Assembly: GCA_002452265.1 (NCBI GenBank)
Contig: DKEW01000055.1
Span: 37,632 to 101,631, forward strand
DNA length: 64,000 bases
Source of the DNA: Pelobacter sp. UBA6812
GTDB taxonomy: Bacteria > Desulfobacterota > Desulfuromonadia > Desulfuromonadales > Syntrophotaleaceae
Reading direction: 5' to 3'
The position numbers and the translations under genes were made by a program. Below, piece by piece: positions 40,403-49,841 of this stretch (position 1 is its first letter; each line of letters begins with the position of its first letter). The notes under the pieces are model-generated. The model had not been told where the DNA came from and ran no database searches. It saw nothing but the letters and a program-made list of their open reading frames with translations.

Positions 40403-41614
40403 TCAGGCGGCGATTTCTCCCGCTTTTTGCAGAGCGCGTCTGGCAAGCAGCGGGCCGATCAGCTCATGGATAACCGTAGCGCCCAGGATCACACTCATGA
40501 CGGTATCGGCTACCTCCACAAAATCGGGGTTGCTCTTGAGTAACAGGGCCAGGCCTATAACGATACCACCCTGGGGCAATAGCCCCCAGAACAGGTGGCG
40601 TTTCACCTGTATCGAAGCATGAGAAAGGGCTGCGCCGGTTCGGCTGCCCAGCCATTTTCCAAGACTGCGCAGCACGACGAAACCGACGATCAAAGCTACG
40701 CTGGTCCCCAGCATTTTAAAGTCGAGCAACATGCCGCTGAGGGTAAAGAACAGGGCAAAGATCAACTCCTCCGTATAACGCTCGAGCATTTTAAAAATCA
40801 TTTGGCGGCGCGGATTAAAGTTGGCTACTACTGTGCCCATGCTCAGAGTACCCAGGAGTTCATCCCCACCGAATAAATGAACAGTACCGAAAACCAGCGT
40901 CAGGGCGGCGAAGATCAGAACAATTAACGCCCCCTCCGTTTCCCTGCGAAAAAGTTCCGTCAAGATATTGAATGCCAGCCCGCCCGTAACCCCGATACCA
41001 AGGCCGATCAGAATCATGCTGGTTGGATACCATAACAACATGCCCAGTTTGGTGCCAGGTGCCGCAGCCAGCAGACTGGCAAGGCTGGTCGCCAGGGAAA
41101 AGTTGAGGATTGCCAGGACGTCATCCAGGGCAGCCACGCCCATGATGGTAGTGGTGACATCTCCGCGGGCCCTGTATTCATGGGCGACAGCCAGGGTTGC
41201 TGATGGGTCGGTCGGGGTCGCTAGCGGCGCCAGCAGCAGCGCCAATAGCGGCGGGACGGGCCATCCCAGCAGCCAGCCGACGACAAACATGCCGGTGCCA
41301 ACGGCCAGCATGGCGGTCTGCGCTTCCCCAATGGCGATCCAGAGGATACTGCGTCCCAGTCGCTTAATATGAGAAAAAAGCAGTGATCCCCCGACCGAAA
41401 AAGTGATGAAGGCCAGGGCCAGGTTGGTGATGAATTCGGTGTGACCGGTAAAATCACGGGGAATGATCGGCACCAGTCGCGGGTTGAGCGCGATGCCGGC
41501 CAGGATGTATCCGGTTATTTTGGGCAGGTTGAAGACGCGGGCGGTTTCGCCGCCAACCAGGGCGCCCAACAGGATGATGCCGACAATCAGGGTTGTATCC
41601 ATGCCATGACTCAT
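40403..41614 (-). CDS. Cation:proton antiporter (CPA2/NhaP-KefB type)
   Basis: A 403-residue membrane protein with about 12 hydrophobic segments. Signature regions: FNLPKITGYILAGIALNPRL near the N-terminus, APLATPTDPSATLAVAHEYR (TPTDP replaces the EASL helix break) and GVAALDDVLAILNF, where the ALDD aspartates match the CPA2 ion-binding pair. No RCK/TrkA-N regulatory domain follows the membrane part. It exchanges Na+ or K+ for H+ in the inner membrane. The start codon could be ATG 41614 or ATG 41602; ribosome sites are weak for both. Confidence 0.85.
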   Translation of the reverse strand: MSHGMDTTLIVGIILLGALVGGETARVFNLPKITGYILAGIALNPRLVPIIPRDFTGHTEFITNLALAFITFSVGGSLLFSHIKRLGRSILWIAIGEAQTAMLAVGTGMFVVGWLLGWPVPPLLALLLAPLATPTDPSATLAVAHEYRARGDVTTTIMGVAALDDVLAILNFSLATSLASLLAAAPGTKLGMLLWYPTSMILIGLGIGVTGGLAFNILTELFRRETEGALIVLIFAALTLVFGTVHLFGGDELLGTLSMGTVVANFNPRRQMIFKMLERYTEELIFALFFTLSGMLLDFKMLGTSVALIVGFVVLRSLGKWLGSRTGAALSHASIQVKRHLFWGLLPQGGIVIGLALLLKSNPDFVEVADTVMSVILGATVIHELIGPLLARRALQKAGEIAA

Positions 41615-41643
41615 TTCGCAGGCGATTTGGTCGCAGGCTCCAT

Positions 41644-43218
41644 CTAAACTGGTGAGGGCCCGGCGTAACGGTGAGAAAGCTGTGCGGGCCAGCCCTGCCG
41701 ATCGTGTTTCAGGGCCTGCGGCAGAAGGTTAAGCATGTCCTGGGCGGTCATGCCGTCTTCCCCCTGCCTCAACGCGGCAAGATCCCCGGCTGCGCCGTGC
41801 AGGAAAACCCCCTTGCACACAGCTTGTTCCAGGCTAAGACCGAGTCCGTGCATAGCGGCGATGGTGCCGGTCAATACATCGCCGGAGCCGGCCGAGGCCA
41901 TGCCGCTGTTACCGCTGAGGTTGATGAATACACGTCCGTCCGGGCAGCCGATGAGGGTATGGGCGCCCTTGAGGACGATGAGGACGTTCAAGTCCGCCGC
42001 GGTCCGTTGTACGCTTCCGATGCGATCCCTTTCCAAGGCTTCGATGCTCTGGTCGGTCAGTCGCGACATTTCGCCCATATGAGGGGTGAGCACGGTGGGT
42101 GCCCGGCGTTGGCGCACCACATCCGGATTTTGGCAGATGGCGGTAATGCCGTCGCCGTCGATGAGTAAGGGGCGCTCGATAGCGGCTATCAGATCCCGTG
42201 CCAGTTGTTGGGTTTCCGCTTCAAGGGACAAGCCCGGTCCAATCACCGTCATGTCGAGTTCATTGGCCAGTTTAAGCAGGGTGTCCCGGTTCGACAACGC
42301 GATGCTGCCCATGGCGGTGCTTTGCTGGGGTAAAAATACGATTTCGCTGCCTTTCATGGCGATAAACGGCGTGATGACGGCCGGTGCGGCAAGACGGCTG
42401 TAGCCGCCACCCGCTTTGAGATAGGACAATGCGGCAAAATAGGGGGCACCCAGGTAACCGGCGGCGCCTGCAATAAACAGGGCCTGGCCGAAACTTCCCT
42501 TGTGACCGGTATCGGATCGTTGTGGCAAAGGTGGCGGGGTGTTGATGGCGACTTTAAGTTCATCGCTGTGCTGCAAGGCCAGAGGGAAGGATATATGACT
42601 GACGTGCAACCGCCCTCCAAGGGCAAAGCCGGGGTAGACGAGATTACCGATTTTTGGCAGGCCGAAGCTCACCGTATGCGTGGCTTGGATAGCACAGCCG
42701 AGTATCTGGCCGGTATTGCCCTCCACTCCGGATGGGATGTCGAGGCTCAAAACCGGCTTGCCGCAGGCATTGACGGCTTCGATTACTTCCCGGTGCAATC
42801 CGGCGACATCGCGGGCGAGGCCGGTGCCGAAGATGGCATCGATCACGGCGGCACAATGGGCCAGTTCCGCGGTGAGACCTGTTGTGCTGACGAGTTCCCT
42901 TATGGTCACCGGCAACCGACGAATGATGTCGAGGTTAAGCCGCGCAGCTCCGCAAAATCTCTCGGCGTCTCCAAGTATCATCACCGTAGGCATGCCGCCG
43001 GCCGAATGAATCTTGCGTGCGACGACAAAGCCATCGCCGCCATTGTTGCCAAGCCCGCAAAAGACCATGAACTTGCGGCCCTGTATGGGACCCATCTTTT
43101 CCAGAACGGAGAAGGCGGCGTGTCCGGCGTTTTCCATGAGAATCTCTTCGGGGATGCCGTACTCCTCGATGGCGGCGCGATCCATGGCGCGCATCTGGTT
43201 GACCTGGCTGACTTTCAT
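41644..43218 (-). CDS. nnr: Bifunctional NAD(P)H-hydrate epimerase/dehydratase
   Basis: ATG 43218 is chosen because GGGAGGGATC precedes it; the frame continues 18 codons upstream without support. A 524-residue fusion: an N-terminal YjeF epimerase domain (residues 1-210; FCGLGNNGGDGFVVARK, AVIDAIFGTGLARDVAG) and a C-terminal ADP-dependent NAD(P)HX dehydratase (KGSFGQALFIAGAAGYLGAP; LTPHMGEMSRL; GNSGMASAGSGDVLTGTIAAM). It repairs hydrated NADH/NADPH. The fused arrangement is the usual one in bacteria. It lies upstream of the antiporter on the same strand with a 29-base gap. Confidence 0.95.
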   Translation of the reverse strand: MKVSQVNQMRAMDRAAIEEYGIPEEILMENAGHAAFSVLEKMGPIQGRKFMVFCGLGNNGGDGFVVARKIHSAGGMPTVMILGDAERFCGAARLNLDIIRRLPVTIRELVSTTGLTAELAHCAAVIDAIFGTGLARDVAGLHREVIEAVNACGKPVLSLDIPSGVEGNTGQILGCAIQATHTVSFGLPKIGNLVYPGFALGGRLHVSHISFPLALQHSDELKVAINTPPPLPQRSDTGHKGSFGQALFIAGAAGYLGAPYFAALSYLKAGGGYSRLAAPAVITPFIAMKGSEIVFLPQQSTAMGSIALSNRDTLLKLANELDMTVIGPGLSLEAETQQLARDLIAAIERPLLIDGDGITAICQNPDVVRQRRAPTVLTPHMGEMSRLTDQSIEALERDRIGSVQRTAADLNVLIVLKGAHTLIGCPDGRVFINLSGNSGMASAGSGDVLTGTIAAMHGLGLSLEQAVCKGVFLHGAAGDLAALRQGEDGMTAQDMLNLLPQALKHDRQGWPAQLSHRYAGPSPV

Positions 43219-43534
43219 GGGGGATCCCTCCCTGGAGCAGGCACCGTCCTGGTCGGTGCGGCGGGTCATCAAAGCAGGCTTGCATACGAAAACCAGACGC
43301 TGCCACGGAGCTGAATAGAATCGCTGTGCGCTGTTGGTTCCTTCAGGATGATATCACGCGCTTGATGCGAAGCAACACGGGCGGAGACTGGCTGATGTTG
43401 CCAAAATCAAGGAGATCTTAGCGTATAACAGGTACAGGAGTCAAAACCCGCGAGGCGGATAAAGGCAATATTTTCGATTACCTTGCAACTCTGCCAGAGA
43501 GTGTTGGTCTTTGCAGATTCGCTAACATGGCAGG

Positions 43535-45415
43535 TCAGGCGATGCAGTTACGCCCCTTGCTTTTGGCTCGGTAGAGGGCTTTGTCTGCCTGTTCGAAAAG
43601 TTGCTGAGGCTCGAATTGCGGTGACGGTGTAATGGTAGCGATGCCGATGCTGACGGTAACGATCGGTGCGACCTTTGACGCGGCGTGGGGAATGTCCAGT
43701 ATGGCAATGCGCTGTTGAATGCGCTGGGCAAACAGGTGCGCTTTTTCGTCATTTAATCCGGGCAACAACAGGATGAATTCTTCGCCGCCGTAACGGGCTG
43801 CCAGATCGGAGGAGCGGTGGGCTAATTCTGACAGTACACCAGCGATGGCTTTCAGGCATTGGTTGCCGGCCTGGTGGCCATAGGTATCGTTGTACTGTTT
43901 GAAATAATCGACATCGCATAAAATCAGAGACAACGGTTCCTGTCGGCGTTGCATCAGCCCCCACATCTGCTGTAAAAATCCTTCGAAATGTGTGTAGTTG
44001 GCAAGCTGGGTCAGACCGTCCATCAGTGACAGGGCCTGCAGTCTATGATTTGCCTTGCGCAGGGCGGCATTGGCGTGACCCAGGTCACGGGTGCGTTTGG
44101 CGACGCGTTTTTCCAGTAACTGATTCTGGCAGGCAATCTGCTCCGTAAGGTTTTCATTGTTGTTGAATATGCCCTCTACGGTGTTGAACCACGGTTGCCA
44201 GCAGCGGGGCACTCTGATCTCAGGCCTGGGCTGACGCCGGCTCAGGGCCAGCATGAATTTCAGGAAAACCTTTGAGGGGCGAACGATGTAGATGTGCGTA
44301 ATGAATATCCATACTGATACGACCAGAAACAATTCCACCATTGGAAACAACGGGCCAGTTCCGAGCTGCTGAGCTGCCTGTATCCAGGTCGGGTTGCGAC
44401 GGTAAAAAATCAATTGCCAGGGGGCTTGTTGCAGAGGCAGGCGCAAAACGCTATAGGTCCCCCCATTGCGCAGCTGCCCCGCCGGGATGGCAGCGAAATC
44501 CTCCAGATCCCCCTGAAGATCTGCGGGGAGAATATCTCTCAGGCGCAGATCTTGGGCAGAATTTACGGTGATGCGGGTCGGAGAGGCCAGTAGTTGCCCC
44601 TGGTCATCGATCAGTAGCAGTATGCCCTGGCCAGCCTTGAGGGAGACTACGGATTCGAAAAGCTCGCGCAGATTGAAATCCATGGCTATGACACCGAGAA
44701 ACCGCGCGCCAGAGTAGACTGGAGCGGCGCAGGTGGAGGTTGGAATATCTGCTGCGTTTTTGAAAGGCGTATGCGACCAGTAGAGTTGATGCGAAGGATT
44801 GTGCGCCGGGCTACCGGCGGCAAACAAGGGGTGCTCCAGCAGTGCGGGGGTGAAGTGATAGCGCTGCGAAGGTTGCCATGGATACAGACTCAGAAAGTTA
44901 CGGGCGGAGATGTAATAGAACCATGGGGTTGGAATAAATGAAGCGGCGGCGGCTTGAAAGCTGCTGTAGAGCCCCAGTGCCATACTCACTTCATGGAGGG
45001 TGTCGGCGTCGAAATGTACGGGGTTTCCCAGGCCGGTAAGACTGCCGGTCTCTTCCTGAAAGAAGGGGTGCTGTAACCCATCGAGATGAAAATATCCTTG
45101 TTGCTCATCGTATTCCAGGGCGGATAGCGGAGGGCGGCCCGCTTTCGGGCCGAGATCCTGATGAGTCCGTATCGCCTGGATTTGCGCCGTGGCGCGCAAA
45201 GTACGGATGTGGTCGCCAATGCGGGCAAGAGAACTGTCCAGTTGGCGGGATTTCTCCATCAAGCAGATTGTCAGCGCCCGATTGTTTTGTCTGGTGAGAT
45301 ATTGCGTGCTTCTGACCAGAAACAGGCCGGTCAGACAGCCCAGCACCAAAAATGTAGCCAGCATGAAAGCCGATAGGCGTTTATGAAACCTGACCAGGTT
45401 GGATTTCTCGGGCAT
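43535..45415 (-). CDS. Diguanylate cyclase with periplasmic Cache sensor
   Basis: About 626 residues from ATG 45415 (an upstream GTG is in frame). TM1 (FMLATFLVLGCLTGLFLVRS) is followed by a periplasmic dCache-like region, TM2 (LFPMVELFLVVSVWIFITHIYIV), a coiled segment, and a canonical GGDEF domain with LCDVDYFKQYNDTYGHQAGN and RYGGEEFILLLPG. The RSSD four residues, five positions before GGEEF, form the RxxD inhibitory site, so feedback inhibition by c-di-GMP is expected. It makes c-di-GMP from two GTP in response to an outside ligand. It is not in an evident operon. Confidence 0.93.
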   Translation of the reverse strand: MPEKSNLVRFHKRLSAFMLATFLVLGCLTGLFLVRSTQYLTRQNNRALTICLMEKSRQLDSSLARIGDHIRTLRATAQIQAIRTHQDLGPKAGRPPLSALEYDEQQGYFHLDGLQHPFFQEETGSLTGLGNPVHFDADTLHEVSMALGLYSSFQAAAASFIPTPWFYYISARNFLSLYPWQPSQRYHFTPALLEHPLFAAGSPAHNPSHQLYWSHTPFKNAADIPTSTCAAPVYSGARFLGVIAMDFNLRELFESVVSLKAGQGILLLIDDQGQLLASPTRITVNSAQDLRLRDILPADLQGDLEDFAAIPAGQLRNGGTYSVLRLPLQQAPWQLIFYRRNPTWIQAAQQLGTGPLFPMVELFLVVSVWIFITHIYIVRPSKVFLKFMLALSRRQPRPEIRVPRCWQPWFNTVEGIFNNNENLTEQIACQNQLLEKRVAKRTRDLGHANAALRKANHRLQALSLMDGLTQLANYTHFEGFLQQMWGLMQRRQEPLSLILCDVDYFKQYNDTYGHQAGNQCLKAIAGVLSELAHRSSDLAARYGGEEFILLLPGLNDEKAHLFAQRIQQRIAILDIPHAASKVAPIVTVSIGIATITPSPQFEPQQLFEQADKALYRAKSKGRNCIA

Positions 45416-45570
45416 GATGAAGGGCACAATCCCAATAAAACAAAAAAGGTGTCGCGATGTTTTTCATTAGAATGGAAATTCTAGCTTTACCGGGGGCTGG
45501 ATGTAAAGGATTTTGAAAAGGCTACGCTTGATATCACCGTTTTTCGTGTCCGGAAATGGCCTTCCCTGAT

Positions 45571-46251
45571 TTAGCACTCCAAACATGTTCCCAATCCATG
45601 ATTAGGGTACAGCGCGGCCTGTATAACGTCAGCGGCAGCGGTTACGTCGGTCACGACCCGCCAGGCTCCGGGGAAGCTGGCCTGCGGTGTCAGGCCGCTG
45701 GGGATGACCAGACAACGGAGTCCGGCTGCCGTGGCCGCTTCCAGCCCGCGCCTGGTATCCTCGATGACGAGGCATTCTTCAGCCTTCAGGCCGCTGCGGG
45801 CCAGGGCTTTGAGGTAAGGTTCGGGATGCGGTTTGGTAAGTTGGAAATCTTCGCGGGTGAGGATGAAGTCAAAATGTTGCGGTAGGCCGGTATGGCGATG
45901 AATAAGATCGAAATGGTCCCGCAGCGAACTGGTGACAATGGCCATGCTGCAATGCTGGCGCAGGCCCACAACCGCTTCGATAACTCCCGGCAAAGGTTGG
46001 ATGCCCGTCTGCAGCAAGTTGCTGTAGCGGGCGTTCTTGGCATTGCGCAACCGTTCAATTTCCGATGGCGGAAATCCTGCCTGCCGGGCCAGGCACAGGC
46101 TGCTGCGTCCTTCCTCCAGGGTAATGCGGGTATACAGATCGAGGGGCAGCTGGATGCCGACTTCGGCCAGAGTGTCCCGCATGGCCCGAAAATACAGGGG
46201 TTCGGTATCAACCAGAATTCCGTCGTTATCCCAGAAGAGGCCTTTAAACAT
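45571..46251 (-). CDS. HAD-superfamily phosphatase/phosphoglucomutase-like protein
   Basis: A 226-residue HAD subfamily IA protein: motif I GLFWDNDGILVDTE (DND nucleophile), a helical cap (residues 18-85), motif II IVTSSLRDHF, a Lys in LTKPHPEPYL, and motif IV CLVIEDTRRGLEAATAAG. This matches beta-phosphoglucomutase-like and sugar-phosphatase proteins. The preceding gene ends on the A of its ATG (1-base overlap), so the two are probably co-transcribed. The substrate is unknown; the Cys-rich tail (GLGTCLEC) is unusual. Confidence 0.85.
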   Translation of the reverse strand: MFKGLFWDNDGILVDTEPLYFRAMRDTLAEVGIQLPLDLYTRITLEEGRSSLCLARQAGFPPSEIERLRNAKNARYSNLLQTGIQPLPGVIEAVVGLRQHCSMAIVTSSLRDHFDLIHRHTGLPQHFDFILTREDFQLTKPHPEPYLKALARSGLKAEECLVIEDTRRGLEAATAAGLRCLVIPSGLTPQASFPGAWRVVTDVTAAADVIQAALYPNHGLGTCLEC

Positions 46252-46910
46252 TAGCCTGGCATTTCGTTTGTGGTGAGGGGATCTTCGCAGGGTAGAATTT
46301 TAACCGGCACGGAACAGCCTGCCTCGAAATGTTGTGCGTCGGCCACCGATCCGGTCCCCCGCCCATAATGCATCGGGATGGCAAGCTTGGGGCGTATCAA
46401 GCTGGCGGCTTCGGCTGCCTCCGCTGCGGTCATGACGTAAGTGCCGCTGACCGGGAGCAACGCGATATCGCAGATGATGCCGGCCATTTCCGGAATCAGG
46501 TCGCTGTCTCCGGCGTGATAGATACGCCGATCATCCACCGTCACAATGAATCCGACGTTACCTGCTTGTTGGGGGTGGAAAACGAGGCCGGGTGAGCGGA
46601 ATTTGTTGAGGTTGTAAGCCGGTACCGTTTCGATCAGAACATCCCCCACTTCCCGCCGCTCGCCGACCTGCACCACCCGCACCGGATCGGGGAGCTTGGC
46701 CGCAGCCGCAGCCACAGTCATTATGACGGTGTGTGGTGTGCGGATGCGCGCTACATCCTCGGGGGAACAATGGTCGTGATGGTCATGGGTAATCAGGATC
46801 AGATCGGCAGGGGGCCCTTCAGGAATCTGCCAGGGGTCGATGTAAATCACCATGCCACTGCCTTCGATGCGGAAACTGTCGTGGCCTAGCCAATGGATAT
46901 CGTGAAACAT
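46251..46910 (-). CDS. UPF0173-type MBL-fold metal-dependent hydrolase
   Basis: A 219-residue metallo-beta-lactamase-fold protein: IHWLGHDSFRIEGSGMVIYI, zinc motif LITHDHHDHCSPEDV (HxHxDH), YHAGDSDLIPEM, and LAIPMHYGRGTGS with the last His ligand. UPF0173 proteins are widespread, with poorly defined hydrolase activity, possibly related to RNase/UlaG. It overlaps the downstream HAD gene by one base. The ATG is preceded by AAGGAGGCATGCCCC on the minus strand. Confidence 0.88.
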   Translation of the reverse strand: MFHDIHWLGHDSFRIEGSGMVIYIDPWQIPEGPPADLILITHDHHDHCSPEDVARIRTPHTVIMTVAAAAAKLPDPVRVVQVGERREVGDVLIETVPAYNLNKFRSPGLVFHPQQAGNVGFIVTVDDRRIYHAGDSDLIPEMAGIICDIALLPVSGTYVMTAAEAAEAASLIRPKLAIPMHYGRGTGSVADAQHFEAGCSVPVKILPCEDPLTTNEMPG

Positions 46911-47085
46911 GGGGCATGCCTCCTTGTATACAAAAGGAACGATGGTCCTATTATAGCAGAATCAGCAGACGGGCGAGCCTCTGGCTCAGAAATGAATGGC
47001 TGCAAAGACGCTTTTGGTGTCCCCCTGTCTTGTTAAGATCCTGCCGCACCAAAGGGGCGGGTTGCAGCAGCGCTGAAGATGATCT

Positions 47086-47115
47086 TTGACCGATGTGAAA
47101 AAAATGGTCTATACT
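47086..47115 (+). promoter_or_regulatory. Sigma-70-type promoter for the AsmA-like gene
   Basis: TTGACC (47086-47091), an 18-base spacer and TATACT (47110-47115), 47 bases before the GTG start at 47162. Confidence 0.65.
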
Positions 47116-47161
47116 TTCTCATAAACCGTTTTTATGAATGCGATATTAAAGGAGAAATTTT

Positions 47162-47956
47162 GTGAAAAAGTGGCTTGTTGCAGCAGCTGTGGTGATTGTC
47201 GCGCTGGTGGTTTTGGTGGTGGTCGGAGTATCCAAACTGGGACCCATGATCAAACAGGCGGTTAACGCGCAGGGCCCCAGGGTGACCGGCACCGATTTGC
47301 ATGTGGAAAACGTCAATATCTCCTTGTTTTCCGGTCGCGCCAGCATCGAGGGTTTTTTGCTTGGCAATCCCAAGGGGTTTGAAACGCCCTACGCTGTGTC
47401 GGTTAAAACCATCAAGGTCGATATCGACGAAAAATCCCTGGCTGGGGATACCGTGATTATCGATCGCATCGAGGTAATCGCACCCCATATCATTTTTGAA
47501 AAAGGTCGCGGTAGCGATAACTTTAAAGCTTTGTTAAACAATGTGAAGAGGTCCTCGGCAGGAGCTGAAAAGGAGGCTGAAAAGGCTGATGCCGGGAGCA
47601 AAAAGTTACTGATCCGGGAATTTATCCTGCGAGATGGCAAGGTGAATCTGGCCATTAAGGGGCTTAAGGGGAAAGATCTCACGGCCTCATTGCCTGAAAT
47701 ACGTTTGCAAAATATCGGACAGCAGCAGGGTGGGGCGACTCCGGCTGAAGTTGCCAAGGAGGTTTTTTCCGCGCTTTACGGAAAAATCAGTTCTCCGGAC
47801 ATGAAGGATGTCCTGCAAAATAACCTGTCTGATATGAAGGGGCAGGTATCCGGTCTCAAAACAGGCGCTGAAAAGGAGCTGGATGCGGCCAAGGAACAGA
47901 CCACGCAAAGCATGGATGCCGCCAAGGATTCCTTTAAGGGGCTGTTTGGAAAATAG
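47162..47956 (+). CDS. AsmA/DUF748-like membrane-anchored protein
   Basis: A 264-residue protein starting at GTG 47162, after AAAGGAG. One N-terminal anchor (AAAVVIVALVVLVVVGVSKL) precedes a periplasmic domain with GPRVTGTDLHVENVNISLFSGRASI, EGFLLGNPKGFETPYAVSVK and IDRIEVIAPHIIFEKGRGSDN, the repeat style of AsmA/DUF748 bridge-like proteins. The C-terminal 60 residues are a Lys/Ala-rich helix with KEQTTQSMDAAKDSFKG. Larger AsmA relatives move phospholipids between membranes; this short version may be a minimal relative. A terminator follows. Confidence 0.78.
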   Translation: MKKWLVAAAVVIVALVVLVVVGVSKLGPMIKQAVNAQGPRVTGTDLHVENVNISLFSGRASIEGFLLGNPKGFETPYAVSVKTIKVDIDEKSLAGDTVIIDRIEVIAPHIIFEKGRGSDNFKALLNNVKRSSAGAEKEAEKADAGSKKLLIREFILRDGKVNLAIKGLKGKDLTASLPEIRLQNIGQQQGGATPAEVAKEVFSALYGKISSPDMKDVLQNNLSDMKGQVSGLKTGAEKELDAAKEQTTQSMDAAKDSFKGLFGK

Positions 47957-47978
47957 TGTGTCGGATAGAGTTTAACAG

Positions 47979-48010
47979 AACGGGCCTGCCACTGGCAGGC
48001 CCGTTTTTTA
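47979..48010 (+). terminator. Intrinsic terminator between AsmA-like gene and the convergent small gene
   Basis: AACGGGCCTGCC-ACT-GGCAGGCCCGTT followed by TTTTAT: a perfect 12-bp stem. The convergent minus gene ends in the T-run, so both genes can use it. Confidence 0.93.
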
Positions 48011-48409
48011 TTTGTTGTCGGTAGCTTCGGCGGCAGGCAGGTCGAATTCAGCCAGCACCCCGGAAAAGCTTCGCTCGCTGGGGGAGGAGCATCGGTAGAT
48101 GAAACTGTCCATTTTCAGATATGCCTTGCCCTTGGATGGCTTGTATCGAATGCGCATGCGCCCCTCGGCGGTATTGGTTTCCGATGACAGGTAAAACTGA
48201 CGGAAGGGTTCGTTTGGCCCGAGGGTAAACTGGGTAAGGATTTCGTCATTGATGGAAAAATGTACGTTGACTTGCTGGTCAGTGGTCACTTCCCATTCCA
48301 TGTCAAAACAGCCAAACAGTTTGCTTCCGGATGTTTCGCCGGCTATGGCAGAGAGAGCCCCAGTGCCGATCAGCAGCAGGGCGCAGAGCAGGATTTTGAT
48401 GAATTGCAT
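48008..48409 (-). CDS. Small exported hypothetical protein
   Basis: A 133-residue protein with a clear signal peptide (MQFIKILLCALLLIGTGALSAIAG, cleavage near residue 24). The mature part is beta-rich (CFDMEWEVTTDQQVNVHFSI; FYLSSETNTAEGRMRIRYKP) with two Cys that could form a disulfide. Family not recognised. It lies downstream of the DUF1847 gene on the same strand with a 60-base gap. Probably periplasmic; function unknown. Confidence 0.7.
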   Translation of the reverse strand: MQFIKILLCALLLIGTGALSAIAGETSGSKLFGCFDMEWEVTTDQQVNVHFSINDEILTQFTLGPNEPFRQFYLSSETNTAEGRMRIRYKPSKGKAYLKMDSFIYRCSSPSERSFSGVLAEFDLPAAEATDNK

Positions 48410-48471
48410 GGCATCTCCATAAACTAGGAAAACTTTGTAATGTGCAGGCCAAGGGGCCGGTTAATCGGGTG

Positions 48472-48972
48472 CTAAATCAAGGCCAGCAGCGGGTTGTGCC
48501 CATTGGTCCGGTCCTTGACGATCAGAGTGGTGACCGGTGCCAGGGAGTGCTTGTTGAATAACAGGTCATGGCCAAGGCATAGCCCCATCGATACGTTCAG
48601 TTGGGTCTCCGCCGTTGCTAACAGCTGCGCCTGGCCGATAGGGTTGCAGGCAATTCCCCGGGCCCCTTCTGCCAGGGCCGCAGCCGGCAGTCGGCAGATT
48701 TTGCAGTCGATGCGTGTAACTTCGAAGCCTTTCAGAGTCAACAGTTCTTCAAGTCGAACCCCCGCATCCTTGACGGCGACACAGTGGGCGATACCGAGCC
48801 GGGAATAACCGGCGGCACGGGCGAAACGGGCGATTTCCTCAACCCTGTTCAATCCTTTGCCTTTGGCGGCTTCGGCAAGTGCCATCAGCTTAAGGTCTTC
48901 TTCATCGTAAAGATCCAGACAGCGTTGCTGTTCTTCGCTAAGGCCGGGATTTTCTAAAATTGCAGTATCCAT
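48472..48972 (-). CDS. DUF1847 family protein (Cys-containing)
   Basis: ATG 48972, after AGAGGAGTTTT, gives 166 residues; the frame continues upstream but the added sequence is not family-like. Conserved features: GLNRVEEIARFARAAGYSRL, GIAHCVAVKDAGVRLEELL, IDCKICRLP, GARGIACNPIGQAQLL and LNVSMGLCLGHDLLFNKHS. These match the DUF1847 proteins of anaerobes, whose spaced cysteines suggest metal or cluster binding. Cytoplasmic, function unknown. It precedes a short exported protein on the same strand. Confidence 0.8.
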   Translation of the reverse strand: MDTAILENPGLSEEQQRCLDLYDEEDLKLMALAEAAKGKGLNRVEEIARFARAAGYSRLGIAHCVAVKDAGVRLEELLTLKGFEVTRIDCKICRLPAAALAEGARGIACNPIGQAQLLATAETQLNVSMGLCLGHDLLFNKHSLAPVTTLIVKDRTNGHNPLLALI

Positions 48973-49150
48973 AAAACTCCTCTGAAACATGAATGATTCC
49001 ACCGGTCGTTGCCTGACAGGTTGCCGGAGGATCAGGGAGAAAGCTTGCGCGATTAAGGGGAGACTGTCAAGTGGAAAGGGGCTGTCGCTGGCAGGTGCTG
49101 CGAGGGGACTTGGCTTTTCGGTATGGTAGCGTGACCATCGATCTTGTGGA

Positions 49151-49177
49151 GGCCCATCCGGGAATTCCGGATGGGCC
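49151..49177 (-). terminator. Strong hairpin downstream of the 49205-51546 operon
   Basis: GGCCCATCCGG-GAATT-CCGGATGGGCC: a perfect 11-bp stem, about 28 bases after the stop of the last minus-strand gene. The U-run on the minus side is poor (TCCACAAG), so it may act with a downstream signal. Confidence 0.6.
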
Positions 49178-49204
49178 CAGTGCCTTTTTACATGAAAAAC
49201 GAGT

Positions 49205-49831
49205 TTATCGGTACTCGATGAGCCAGGCGGTTGATGGCAGATCCAGATGCACCCTGTGGGGGTGATCGCCAAGTTCTCCTTCACCTTCGGCCCGTTGACC
49301 ACGACAGGTAATGCGATAAGCCTGACACTGGTCAAGCCCTGTCGCTTTAAGGAATGCCTCGGTGCGCACCATGATGGACACAACGCCGACTAAGGTGTTT
49401 CCGGCGAGAATCGGGCTGCGCATGGCGATCAGCCTGGGTTGTAGCAGGGAACCGTGTCCCGGTTCGCTTAACTGGGGGGAGGGGGCGGTGCGCATCCTAT
49501 CCCAGAAATATTCGAGTTCCTTGACTTTCTTAAGGTCGAAACCACGCGCTAGAAAATTCCTTTTAAAATAGACCTGCTGAATGACGAAACTGTCATCAAT
49601 CAAGGTGGCGCCGTACAAACCCTCGATATCCGATATTTCCGGCTTCATGATGGAACGGAAGGTGTCGGGTGTCGGGTGCTGACTGGCCGCGTTATCCAGC
49701 TTATTGAAAAGGCCGGAAAAATAGTTTTGTACCGAGGCCGCCATCTGAGCCTCGCTCGGAGCGGCCATGGATGCAGAGGCGAACAGACAGAGTGTCACAC
49801 AAATGCTGAAAATACGCATCAAACGTTGCAT
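49205..49831 (-). CDS. Exported stand-alone Cache-like sensor-domain protein
   Basis: ATG 49831 (after TAGGAGTTACTGC) gives 208 residues, starting with a signal peptide (MQRLMRIFSICVTLCLFASASMAA). The mature part looks like a single PDC/Cache domain: IMKPEISDIEGLYGATLIDDS, KKVKELEYFWDRMRTAP, LIAMRSPILAGNTLVGVVSI, MVRTEAFLKATGL. No membrane helix or output domain is attached. It may bind a small ligand in the periplasm and serve another protein. It is the last gene of an operon with a methyltransferase and an isoprenyl-synthase-like gene. Confidence 0.65.
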   Translation of the reverse strand: MQRLMRIFSICVTLCLFASASMAAPSEAQMAASVQNYFSGLFNKLDNAASQHPTPDTFRSIMKPEISDIEGLYGATLIDDSFVIQQVYFKRNFLARGFDLKKVKELEYFWDRMRTAPSPQLSEPGHGSLLQPRLIAMRSPILAGNTLVGVVSIMVRTEAFLKATGLDQCQAYRITCRGQRAEGEGELGDHPHRVHLDLPSTAWLIEYR

Positions 49832-49841
49832 GCAGTAACTC